Shown: piece by piece, positions 44,291 through 51,713 of the stretch
Numbering within the stretch: position 1 is the stretch's first letter
Layout of the letters: the number at the start of each line of letters is the position of its first letter
From: Colwellia sp.
Lineage (GTDB): Bacteria > Pseudomonadota > Gammaproteobacteria > Enterobacterales > Alteromonadaceae
Direction of reading: 5' to 3'
Length of the DNA stretch: 51,713 nucleotides
Assembly: GCA_026196955.1 (NCBI GenBank)
Contig: JAPHTO010000130.1
Location: 1-51,713 of the forward strand
Position numbers and translations under genes: made by a program
The notes under the pieces: generated by a model
Seen by the model: only the letters and a program-made list of their open reading frames with translations
Told to the model about the DNA's origin: nothing
Database searches by the model: none

Positions 44291-46738
44291 TCATAGTGAA
44301 TTGGCAAACCAAAATGGCCACAACTGGTGACGATATGTTTGCTGAGTTATGCCGTTTTGTGAAAAATTAACAATGATCTGCCCAGTTTCTGCTGTGTTTA
44401 GTAGAGGGATACCATGAATTTGATAGCGGTGAACAATATCAGCCATTGGCATCTGCCAGCGATTTAAAAAACCTGCACTCACAACGGCCAAATTAGGTCT
44501 TAAATGCTTGATAAATAAATCACTCGATGACGTTTTAGAGCCATGATGTGGCACAAGTAACACATCCACTTGTAATTGTGGGTATTGCGCTAGTAATTTA
44601 GCTTCTACACGGGTGGAAATATCCCCCGTAAGCAAAACACTATGTTTACCGTCGGTGATATGGATAACACAAGAGTCATCATTCTCTTTGCTAATGACTT
44701 TCTCTGGCCATAACATTTCAAATTGTAATCCTTGCCATTTAAAAGATTTGCCTTGCTGGCAAGTATTCTCCCCTTTATTTTCAGCTGCGTTATAAAGCAG
44801 CTCGGCGATCGGTATTGACTGCTGCAAAATATCAATTCCACCAGCATGATCATTATCACTATGGCTAATAATCACCTTGTCTAATTGCTGAATACCTTCA
44901 TGTTGTAAATAAGGCAGTATTACCGCGTCAACCATATTAAAACCGCTAGCATAGGCAGCGCCAGTATCGTATAAAATAGCATGATGCTGCCGCTTAATTA
45001 ACACCGATAAGCCCTGACCAACGTCAAAAACAACCAGTTGCCATTGGTTAAGATCACTAGTTGATTGACCGTTAGTCGAACTACTCCTTGTGTCCGTCAA
45101 GGCAGTTAACGGCAATACCAAAACAACAATTAAATAAATGCACAATACCAATGGATATTTAGATAAATTTTTTAGGCGGTATAATGTAAATTTAGGCTGA
45201 AAATATAACAACAACATAGTTAAAATACCTGCTAGTACCAAGCGTTGAATATGAATACTTGCCAGCGTTAATACAGCCCAGTCAAAAGTTGATAAATAGT
45301 ACAAATAATTCCAAAGTACCTGCAGTGAACCCAGAGAAAGCATTAGGCAAAATTGAGATAAATCTACCGAGATAGGCATCAATAATATCGATAATAAGCA
45401 AAGCGGAATAGAAAAGAAGCTCATCCAAGGCACAGCAATAATATTAGCCAACAATGACACACATGAGATTTGCTGGAAAAATACCGCGCTGATCGGCAGC
45501 AACATCAAGGTTAACGCTAGCTGAATAATAAGCAGCCCTTTGATAAAACGCCACAACTTACCGCCAGATAAAACAATATGTTTAAATCGCCAAAGGGTTA
45601 AAAGAATAACCATAACAGCATAAACCGATAACCAAAAACTTGCCGTAAAAAGGCTAAATGGCGAAGTTAGTGTTAACAAAAACAAGGTGAGCAACACCCA
45701 CCTTTTAATTGATAGTCTTATTGCTAGCAAACGCGTACACCAATAAAGATTTAACATAACTAAGGCACGAACGGTCGGCAGCGAAAAACCTGCTAAATAG
45801 CCATAACACATAGCTATCACTATACTTATAGCAATTGCCACATAACGGATATTCACGACTTGCAGGCGAGCTGCCCAAGTAAAGTAATGTAGCGGTAACA
45901 CTCTAAAAAATAACATCACAAAAAAATAACTACCGGTTGCCACTAGCCCAATGTGTAATCCCGAAATAGCGATAAGGTGCCCTGTCCCTGTTGCTTGTAA
46001 TACGTTCCATAGTTCGGGGGTTAACTCACTACGAGAGCCAAAGCCTAATGCCAACAATAGTGGGGCAAGTTCATGATCAGCACTTAAATGAAAAATATTT
46101 TTTTTATAATCCGTAAAAAGCGTTTGACGCACAGTACGTTGAGCATTTAACCATTGGTTATTTTTATGATTGATGACATAGCCTGTACCACTAATCCCCT
46201 TACTATTAAGCCAAGTTTGATAGCTAAAACTCCCTAAGTTGGCTAAGCCATGCGCGGGCTTAAATTTCACTTTCAATTTAACTTTTTGCCCTTGAAACAA
46301 GGCAAGTGATGCATTTTTCCAACTTAAACGTAAAATTATTGCCTTCGCTAAGGGTTGCTCATTAATATGGGTCACTTGAAAGTTGAACCGTAGGCGTTGA
46401 TAAGCAGGAGCGGCGTTATTTAAACGCGTATTACGATGTTCTTGAGTAGATTGTAAACTGAGAACTTCACCTTGAAGCCAATGAGCTTTAGCAGCTAACT
46501 GACTAGTATTTAAGTTATTATCTTGCCATTGATGCTCAAAACTGGCGGCATTAAATAACATCCATGTAGCGCCAAATATTACCCCTGAGCTTAAATGCAA
46601 AGGTTTACTTAGCTTATAAGAAAATAAAAATATGATTGAGAGCAATAGAAGAGAAAATAGCACAAAAAGATCTGGCACTATGGGTAAAAATAGTGACAAT
46701 ATAGCACCTAGAAAAAAACTAGCTAACCACCAATCCAT
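44291..46738 (-). CDS. ComEC/Rec2-family DNA internalisation protein
   Basis: An 815-residue polytopic membrane protein. It has N-terminal hydrophobic segments and a soluble DUF4131-like stretch (about 90-200), a central Competence domain with many helices (about 225-500, including GTGHLIAISGLHIGLVA), and a C-terminal metallo-beta-lactamase-like domain with SHSDNDHAGGID and LLTGDIS. The family forms the inner-membrane channel for transforming DNA. I chose the ATG at 46738 (MDWWLASFFLG); a longer version from a TTG at 46810 would overlap the divergent gene. It corresponds to E. coli ycaI, also next to msbA. Confidence 0.92.
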   Translation of the reverse strand: MDWWLASFFLGAILSLFLPIVPDLFVLFSLLLLSIIFLFSYKLSKPLHLSSGVIFGATWMLFNAASFEHQWQDNNLNTSQLAAKAHWLQGEVLSLQSTQEHRNTRLNNAAPAYQRLRFNFQVTHINEQPLAKAIILRLSWKNASLALFQGQKVKLKVKFKPAHGLANLGSFSYQTWLNSKGISGTGYVINHKNNQWLNAQRTVRQTLFTDYKKNIFHLSADHELAPLLLALGFGSRSELTPELWNVLQATGTGHLIAISGLHIGLVATGSYFFVMLFFRVLPLHYFTWAARLQVVNIRYVAIAISIVIAMCYGYLAGFSLPTVRALVMLNLYWCTRLLAIRLSIKRWVLLTLFLLTLTSPFSLFTASFWLSVYAVMVILLTLWRFKHIVLSGGKLWRFIKGLLIIQLALTLMLLPISAVFFQQISCVSLLANIIAVPWMSFFSIPLCLLSILLMPISVDLSQFCLMLSLGSLQVLWNYLYYLSTFDWAVLTLASIHIQRLVLAGILTMLLLYFQPKFTLYRLKNLSKYPLVLCIYLIVVLVLPLTALTDTRSSSTNGQSTSDLNQWQLVVFDVGQGLSVLIKRQHHAILYDTGAAYASGFNMVDAVILPYLQHEGIQQLDKVIISHSDNDHAGGIDILQQSIPIAELLYNAAENKGENTCQQGKSFKWQGLQFEMLWPEKVISKENDDSCVIHITDGKHSVLLTGDISTRVEAKLLAQYPQLQVDVLLVPHHGSKTSSSDLFIKHLRPNLAVVSAGFLNRWQMPMADIVHRYQIHGIPLLNTAETGQIIVNFSQNGITQQTYRHQLWPFWFANSL

Positions 46739-46803
46739 AGTGAATATATTACGTCCAAGTTGTAGTTGGGTAAAAGCAGTAAACTTAATATAAGTATCAG
46801 TAT

Positions 46804-47313
46804 ATGCCAAAAAAAATAATTAAGCGCTTAATGCCAGATCATCAATCGATTAAAGACAATAAACATCTTAAAATTTTTGGCGGCTTACTACATAACCCTC
46901 ATTTATGGCACATGAATCGCCACTCAGTTGCTAAAGCTTTCGCTGTTGGGCTATTTTTTGCTTTTATCCCTGTACCTTTTCAAATGATTTTAGCCGCAGG
47001 TATTGCTATTTTAATTCATGCTAACCTGCCTCTTTCCATTGCCCTTGTTTGGTTGACAAATCCACTGACCATGCCTGCTATTTTTTATGCCTGCTATATT
47101 GTTGGTACATGGGTAATAGGCACGCCAGCCCAAGAGTTTGTTTTTGAAGCAAGTTGGCAATGGGTTGTTGATAGCCTTTCGACCATAGGACCAGCATTTT
47201 TATTAGGTTGTGGTGTTTTAGCGACAGTCTTTGCTTTTATTGGCTACTTTGGTATTCAAGGCGTATGGCGTTACAGCGTCATTAAAGCGTGGCAACAACG
47301 TAAAAATAGGTAA
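46804..47313 (+). CDS. DUF2062 membrane protein
   Basis: A 169-residue protein matching DUF2062: HLWHMNRHSVAKAFAVGLFFAFIPVPFQMILAAGIAILIHANLPLSIALVWLTNPLTMPAIFYACYIVG. Three or four membrane helices and a basic N-terminus and C-terminus. Function unknown. It is divergent from comEC and converges on ruvB, two bases between stops. Confidence 0.92.
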   Translation: MPKKIIKRLMPDHQSIKDNKHLKIFGGLLHNPHLWHMNRHSVAKAFAVGLFFAFIPVPFQMILAAGIAILIHANLPLSIALVWLTNPLTMPAIFYACYIVGTWVIGTPAQEFVFEASWQWVVDSLSTIGPAFLLGCGVLATVFAFIGYFGIQGVWRYSVIKAWQQRKNR

Positions 47314-47315
47314 GA

Positions 47316-48323
47316 TTATTCTTTAGGCCTATCGATAGAAAAATGTTGATAGGCTCTGTCAGTCGCTATTCTACCTCGTGGTGTACGTTGTAAAAAGCCT
47401 TGCTGAATTAAAAATGGCTCAAGTACATCTTCAATAGTTTCCCGCTCTTCACCAATAGCAGCAGCAACATTATCAAGGCCCACGGGCCCCCCCATAAACT
47501 TATCTATAATGGCATGGAGTAGTTTTCTGTCCATGATATCAAAACCTTCATTATCAACCTCTAGCATATCTAAAGCTGCGGCCGCCGTATCTTGATTAAC
47601 TAAGCCATGTGTTTTCACATCAGCATAATCACGCACACGGCGTAATAATCTATTGGCAATGCGCGGAGTGCCGCGCGAGCGTCGAGCAACTTCAAATGCA
47701 CCTTGCTCATCAATACTTAAATTAAGAAAGTGCGCTGAGCGCTTAACAATTGAGGTTAAATCTCGCACATTATAAAATTCTAACCGTTGAACAATACCAA
47801 ACCTATCTCTTAATGGTGAGGTTAGCGCACCTGCACGAGTAGTAGCGCCAATTAACGTAAAAGGTGGTAAGTCTAATTTGATTGAACGAGCAGCAGGCCC
47901 TTCCCCAATCATAATATCAAGTTGATAATCTTCCATCGCAGGGTAAAGCACTTCTTCAACCACAGGGCTTAGTCGGTGAATTTCATCAATAAATAAAATA
48001 TCATTTTCTTCTAAATTGGTGAGTAATGCCGCTAAGTCCCCTGCTTTTTCTAAAACAGGGCCTGACGTGGTACGTATATTAACCCCCATTTCATTAGCAA
48101 CAATATTAGCAAGTGTGGTCTTACCCAAACCTGGAGGGCCAAAAATAAGTAGGTGATCGAGTGGCTCACCACGTTTTTTTGCAGCAGGAATAAAGATCTC
48201 CATCTGCGCTTTCACGTGAGCTTGACCTGTATAGTCAACCAACATTTTAGGACGAATAGCGCGATCAACCCCTTCATCTTCTACAGTGGCTATTGGTTCG
48301 ATTAAACGATCTGCTTCTATCAT
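47316..48323 (-). CDS. ruvB: Holliday junction branch migration helicase RuvB
   Basis: A 335-residue AAA+ motor driving branch migration with RuvA. Motifs: Walker [13 protein letters not shown], Walker [11 protein letters not shown], sensor [18 protein letters not shown], arginine region [19 protein letters not shown] and C-terminal winged-helix [16 protein letters not shown] precedes the ATG. It lies 129 bp after ruvA. Confidence 0.98.
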   Translation of the reverse strand: MIEADRLIEPIATVEDEGVDRAIRPKMLVDYTGQAHVKAQMEIFIPAAKKRGEPLDHLLIFGPPGLGKTTLANIVANEMGVNIRTTSGPVLEKAGDLAALLTNLEENDILFIDEIHRLSPVVEEVLYPAMEDYQLDIMIGEGPAARSIKLDLPPFTLIGATTRAGALTSPLRDRFGIVQRLEFYNVRDLTSIVKRSAHFLNLSIDEQGAFEVARRSRGTPRIANRLLRRVRDYADVKTHGLVNQDTAAAALDMLEVDNEGFDIMDRKLLHAIIDKFMGGPVGLDNVAAAIGEERETIEDVLEPFLIQQGFLQRTPRGRIATDRAYQHFSIDRPKE

Positions 48324-48452
48324 TTCTTTTCCTGCTTTTTATTCGTTAGAACTCATTTCGTTCTTGCCAACCTACAACTGACTTACTCATGCCACTACTC
48401 AACGTTAAGACGCATAGTATAGTTTCATCTAAAACAGCGACAAAGTGAGCAG

Positions 48453-49079
48453 TTATAACATTGATTTCAATGCATGACGAATGATATCTTCGCTGGACAT
48501 TCCATCACTATAAACCTGTTTAACGGCTTTATCTGCTTGCGCTTGTTTGTAACCTAAAGAAATAAGCGCATTAATGGCATCTCCTTTATGATCATTAAAT
48601 GTTTTCACAAAGGTTTGCTCGCTACTAAGCTGCAAAGGCATAGCATCTGTTGCTGGTGTATTAGAGGTGATTTGCCAATCTTTTAAACGATCTCGCATTT
48701 CAATCAATAAGCGCTCAGCTGTTTTTTTACCTACACCAGGAATTTTCACAATACCGGAAATATCATCATGAGCAACACAACTGACAAACTGATCCGCTGA
48801 CATGGCTGACAAAACCGCTAAAGCCAACTTAGGGCCAACACCATTAACTTTAATTAATAAACGAAATAACTTACGCTCTGTGGTATTAGAAAAGCCATAC
48901 AGTAGTTGTGCATCTTCTCGTACAACAAAGTGGGTATAAATAACCGCTTGCTCATTAAGCTCTGGCAATGCGTAAATACTGGTCATTGGCATGGTGACTT
49001 CATAACCAACGCCAGCACATTCAATAAGGATTTCAGGGGGGAATTTTTCAGCTAAAGTGCCAGATAAACGACCGATCAC
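48453..49079 (-). CDS. ruvA: Holliday junction DNA-binding protein RuvA
   Basis: A 208-residue protein that binds four-way junctions and loads RuvB. It opens [28 protein letters not shown], with helix-hairpin-helix motifs [14 protein letters not shown] and [16 protein letters not shown] and a C-terminal RuvB-binding domain after a linker near 145-160. GTG start with AGGT seven bases upstream. Confidence 0.98.
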   Translation of the reverse strand: MIGRLSGTLAEKFPPEILIECAGVGYEVTMPMTSIYALPELNEQAVIYTHFVVREDAQLLYGFSNTTERKLFRLLIKVNGVGPKLALAVLSAMSADQFVSCVAHDDISGIVKIPGVGKKTAERLLIEMRDRLKDWQITSNTPATDAMPLQLSSEQTFVKTFNDHKGDAINALISLGYKQAQADKAVKQVYSDGMSSEDIIRHALKSML

Positions 49080-49170
49080 AGAGTAAACCTAATGGGTAAA
49101 GTTATTATAACAAAAGCATACCACTAGATATTTATACAGTAAAGTACCGTTTTAACTTTAATGCGAAAAG

Positions 49171-49698
49171 CTACCTTAACCTGCCTCGAACCGTCTTATT
49201 TGCCTGTCCGGAGAGTTTTTCTAAACTCTCATGACTATTCGCATGGCATAGTGCAACGGCAAGGGCATCAGCGGCATCCGCTTGCGGTGTGCCCGGAAGT
49301 TTAAGAATAGTTTTAACCATGTGCTGAACTTGCGATTTATCTGCACCACCTGTTCCTACTACCGCCTGTTTTATTTGACGGGCAGAATATTCGGCAATGA
49401 GCAACCCATTGTTAGTGGCAGCGACAATTGCGGCGCCACGTGCTTGACCAAGCTTTAGTGCTGAATCAGGATTTTTAGCCATAAACACTTGCTCAATAGC
49501 AAACATATCTGGCTTAAACTGGAGAATTATTTCAGAAACGCCGGCAAAAATGGTTTGCAAGCGCGAGCCAAGATCTTCACCTTGGCTAAGTGCTTTGATA
49601 CACCCGCTGCCAAGATAGGTAAGCGTGCGACCTTGCTTTTTAATGACCCCATAGCCTGTAAAGCGCGAACCGGGATCAATTCCTAAAATAATAGACAT
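49171..49698 (-). CDS. ruvC: Crossover junction endodeoxyribonuclease RuvC
   Basis: A 175-residue Holliday junction resolvase. Catalytic acids Asp8 ([12 protein letters not shown]), Glu69 (AIEQVFM), Asp141 and Asp144 ([13 protein letters not shown]) are all present, matching Asp7, Glu66, Asp138 and Asp141 of E. coli. It is separated from ruvA by 91 bp. The usual upstream neighbour yebC is absent here; a repeat element sits between ruvC and aspS. Confidence 0.97.
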   Translation of the reverse strand: MSIILGIDPGSRFTGYGVIKKQGRTLTYLGSGCIKALSQGEDLGSRLQTIFAGVSEIILQFKPDMFAIEQVFMAKNPDSALKLGQARGAAIVAATNNGLLIAEYSARQIKQAVVGTGGADKSQVQHMVKTILKLPGTPQADAADALAVALCHANSHESLEKLSGQANKTVRGRLR

Positions 49699-49717
49699 CA
49701 GTGGTAGTTACTCGTTT

Positions 49718-49787
49718 CCTTCGACAGGCTCAGGATAAACGGGAAAACGACCGCTCGTCCTGAGCGCGAGGCACAAGCAGTCGAAGG
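49718..49787. repeat. Nested inverted repeat (CTTCGAC...GTCGAAG type) between ruvC and aspS
   Basis: Outer arms CCTTCGAC (49718-49725) and GTCGAAGG (49780-49787), inner arms GCTCAGGA (49728-49735) and TCCTGAGC (49758-49765), so the whole can fold into one long hairpin. It is much richer in GC than its surroundings. The motif TTCGACAGGCTCAGGA is known to me as a dispersed intergenic repeat in many proteobacteria. It may also act as a transcription stop for aspS. Confidence 0.75.
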
Positions 49788-49800
49788 TACGCAGGGCGAG

Positions 49801-51570
49801 CTACTCTTTATCCGCTTCTTCAACTATTGCTACGCCCAACTCAGCCAACTGAGCAGGATTAGCATTGCCTGGTGCATTCGTTAACGGGCAAGCAGCCGTG
49901 GTGGTTTTAGGGAAAGCCATCACTTCACGAATTGAACTAGCTCCTGTCATTAACATCACAAGTCTGTCTAAACCAAAGGCTAAACCTGCATGCGGTGGAG
50001 CACCATATTGCAATGCTTCAAGTAAGAAGCCAAATTTCTCTTGCGCTTCTTCATCATCAATACCTAGAATTCTAAACGCTGCAGATTGCATTGCTTGATC
50101 ATGAATACGTACTGAGCCACCGCCTAATTCACAGCCATTTAACACCATATCATAGGCATCAGATAATGCGCCTAACGGGTTTGCTTCTAGTTGCTCAGGT
50201 GTTAAATCTGTCGGTGCAGTAAACGGATGATGAAGTGCATGCATGTGACCATCAATCTCTTCAAACATTGGGAAATCAACAACCCATAATGGTTTCCATT
50301 CACCTTCGAGTAAGTCTAAATCTTCTCCTAGCTTCAAACGTAAAGCACCTAGCGCTTCAGTAACAACAGTATTAGTGTCTGAGCCAAAGAAAATAATATC
50401 GCCAGATTTAGCATTCACACGCGTAAGTAAAGCGTTAACCACATCTTCAGTTAAAAACTTTAAGATAGGAGATTGCAAACCTTCCATGCCTTTGTCGATA
50501 TCATTCACTTTTAACCATGGCATACCTTTAGCGCCATAGATGCCGACAAATTTAGTTAATTCATCAAGACCTTTACGTGAATAAGCTTTAGCACCGCCTG
50601 GCGCACAAATAACAGCTACGCGACCTTTCTCATCGTTAGCAGGCCCAGAGAGTACTTTAAATTCTACTTCTTTTAATAAATCAGCAACATCCACTAGCTC
50701 AAGTGGGTTTCGTAAATCAGGCTTATCTGAGCCAAAACGCGACATGGCTTCAGAAAAAGGCATACGTGGAAAATCACCTAGATCAACATCGAGCATTTCT
50801 TTAAATAATTCACGGATCATAGTTTCAGTGACTTCCATCACTTGATCGCTAGACATGAATGAGGTTTCAATATCTATTTGAGTAAATTCAGGCTGTCTGT
50901 CAGCACGTAAGTCCTCATCTCGAAAACATTTTACGATTTGGTAATAACGTTCCATGCCTGACATCATCAACAATTGCTTAAATAATTGCGGAGACTGAGG
51001 CAAAGCAAAAAATTTGCCCTTATGGGTACGACTTGGTACTAAGTAATCTCGAGCACCTTCGGGCGTTGCTGCTGTCAGAATAGGGGTTTCTATATCTAAA
51101 AAGCCTTGTGATTCTAATGAGCTACGTACTTTTGATGTCACTTTAGCGCGAAAGCGCATACGCTCTGTCATTTCAACACGACGCAAATCAAGGTAACGAT
51201 ATTTTAAACGTTGCTCTTCAGAATTGGTTTGGTTTGAATCAAGTGGCAATGGCGCAGATTTATTTAAAATAGTCAGCTCTAAGCCTAATACTTCAATAGC
51301 ACCTGTTTTCATGTCTTTATTTACTTGCCCTTCAGGACGAGCACGTACTTTACCTTTTAACTGTACACAAAACTCATTGCGTAAGGTGTTTGCAGTGGCG
51401 AGTACTTCTGGTAAATCAGGATCGTAAACAACTTGTACTAATCCTTCGCGGTCACGAAGATCTAAAAATATAACGGCACCCAAGTCACGACGACGGTTTA
51501 CCCAGCCACAAAGAGTGACTTCTTGACCAATATGAGATTCATTAACCTCACCACAATAAAGACTGCGCAT
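49801..51570 (-). CDS. aspS: Aspartyl-tRNA synthetase
   Basis: A 589-residue class II synthetase of the bacterial type. The N-terminal anticodon-binding OB fold ([43 protein letters not shown]) precedes motif 2 ([26 protein letters not shown]), the GAD insertion domain (about 290-420) and motif 3 ([15 protein letters not shown]). The [14 protein letters not shown] region and length are typical. It reads toward ruvC on the same strand, with the repeat between. Confidence 0.98.
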   Translation of the reverse strand: MRSLYCGEVNESHIGQEVTLCGWVNRRRDLGAVIFLDLRDREGLVQVVYDPDLPEVLATANTLRNEFCVQLKGKVRARPEGQVNKDMKTGAIEVLGLELTILNKSAPLPLDSNQTNSEEQRLKYRYLDLRRVEMTERMRFRAKVTSKVRSSLESQGFLDIETPILTAATPEGARDYLVPSRTHKGKFFALPQSPQLFKQLLMMSGMERYYQIVKCFRDEDLRADRQPEFTQIDIETSFMSSDQVMEVTETMIRELFKEMLDVDLGDFPRMPFSEAMSRFGSDKPDLRNPLELVDVADLLKEVEFKVLSGPANDEKGRVAVICAPGGAKAYSRKGLDELTKFVGIYGAKGMPWLKVNDIDKGMEGLQSPILKFLTEDVVNALLTRVNAKSGDIIFFGSDTNTVVTEALGALRLKLGEDLDLLEGEWKPLWVVDFPMFEEIDGHMHALHHPFTAPTDLTPEQLEANPLGALSDAYDMVLNGCELGGGSVRIHDQAMQSAAFRILGIDDEEAQEKFGFLLEALQYGAPPHAGLAFGLDRLVMLMTGASSIREVMAFPKTTTAACPLTNAPGNANPAQLAELGVAIVEEADKE

Positions 51571-51611
51571 AAATTTTGCCTTGATAAATAATAAGAACTA
51601 CTGCTTGCAAG

Positions 51612-51713
51612 TACTAGGGGCTGTTGATCTTTCGCGGTTAAATTTTGTTCGAGATAAAAACGTTTTAATCACGGCGAGTAGTGTGTAGCCTAGTCACTCT
51701 AAGCAAATACTAC
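51612..51713. repeat. Possible MITE-like element, left end (runs off the window)
   Basis: Starting with CTAGGGGCTGTTGATCTTTCG, this non-coding stretch upstream of aspS holds no gene that I can see. Its first 20 bases recur with few changes at 3394-3413. A repeated terminus of this kind suggests a miniature transposable element, but the other end is outside the window. Confidence 0.4.

Noticed and set aside
46739-46810. Longer ComEC start at a TTG, overlapping the divergent DUF2062 gene.
   Set aside because: TTG without a ribosome site; the ATG at 46738 gives the N-terminus MDWWLASFFLG, which fits the family.

Overview
The window is an ordinary-looking chromosomal segment of a marine gammaproteobacterium, most likely of the order Alteromonadales and close to Colwellia/Thalassotalea. 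This placement is an inference. It rests on low GC content (about 40%), a gene repertoire of Alteromonadales type (pntAB, DUF3192 proteins, PF11964 STAS-like protein, NAD-type isocitrate dehydrogenase) and gene orders partly shared with Escherichia coli. There are no rRNA or tRNA genes, no prophage, no CRISPR array and no complete insertion sequence. Coding density is high and most genes are housekeeping.

Layout. 1-8 kb: the 5' part of a CPA2 (KefB-like) antiporter, a diguanylate cyclase, an RhlE-type helicase, the proton-translocating transhydrogenase pntA-pntB and an EamA transporter. 7.5-14 kb: the block ycgN, lytic transglycosylase, ycgL, an unknown TPR-like protein, rnd, rluB, yciO and rnm. 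14-21.3 kb: the complete trp operon trpE-G-D-CF-B-A, with a classical attenuator whose leader peptide has three consecutive Trp codons. A second Trp-rich mini-ORF, not explained by the classical model, lies between the attenuator and trpE. 21.3-33.6 kb: small membrane and stress-type proteins, then syd, queF, metY, an M61 peptidase, a second diguanylate cyclase, ppnN and xni. 33.6-40.2 kb: a DUF3192 protein, NAD-type IDH, rsuA, roxA, and ubiU-ubiV divergent from ubiT. 40.3-47.3 kb: the lipid A/KDO export block kdsB-ycaR-lpxK-msbA-comEC and a DUF2062 protein. 47.3-51.6 kb: ruvB, ruvA, ruvC and aspS.

The most interesting non-coding element is an RNA gene on the minus strand at about 22150-22490 that no protein gene covers. 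It has 18 GGA motifs spaced mostly 10-18 nt apart, several sitting in the loops of perfect small hairpins. It ends in a strong intrinsic terminator, and a near-perfect GacA/UvrY box (TGTGAG-N6-CTTACA) lies about 175 bp upstream of the inferred start. This is a CsrB-type CsrA-sequestering sRNA. Its position near syd-queF-ppnN-xni matches the csrB neighbourhood of E. coli.

Other regulatory structure visible in the sequence: a TrpR-operator-like palindrome at the trp promoter; an FNR-like box placed so that it could act at both the ubiUV and ubiT promoters (anaerobic ubiquinone synthesis); and a sigma-54-like promoter before the first diguanylate cyclase. There is also a GC-rich nested inverted repeat between ruvC and aspS, and a short dispersed repeat seen near both ends of the window that may be the end of a MITE.
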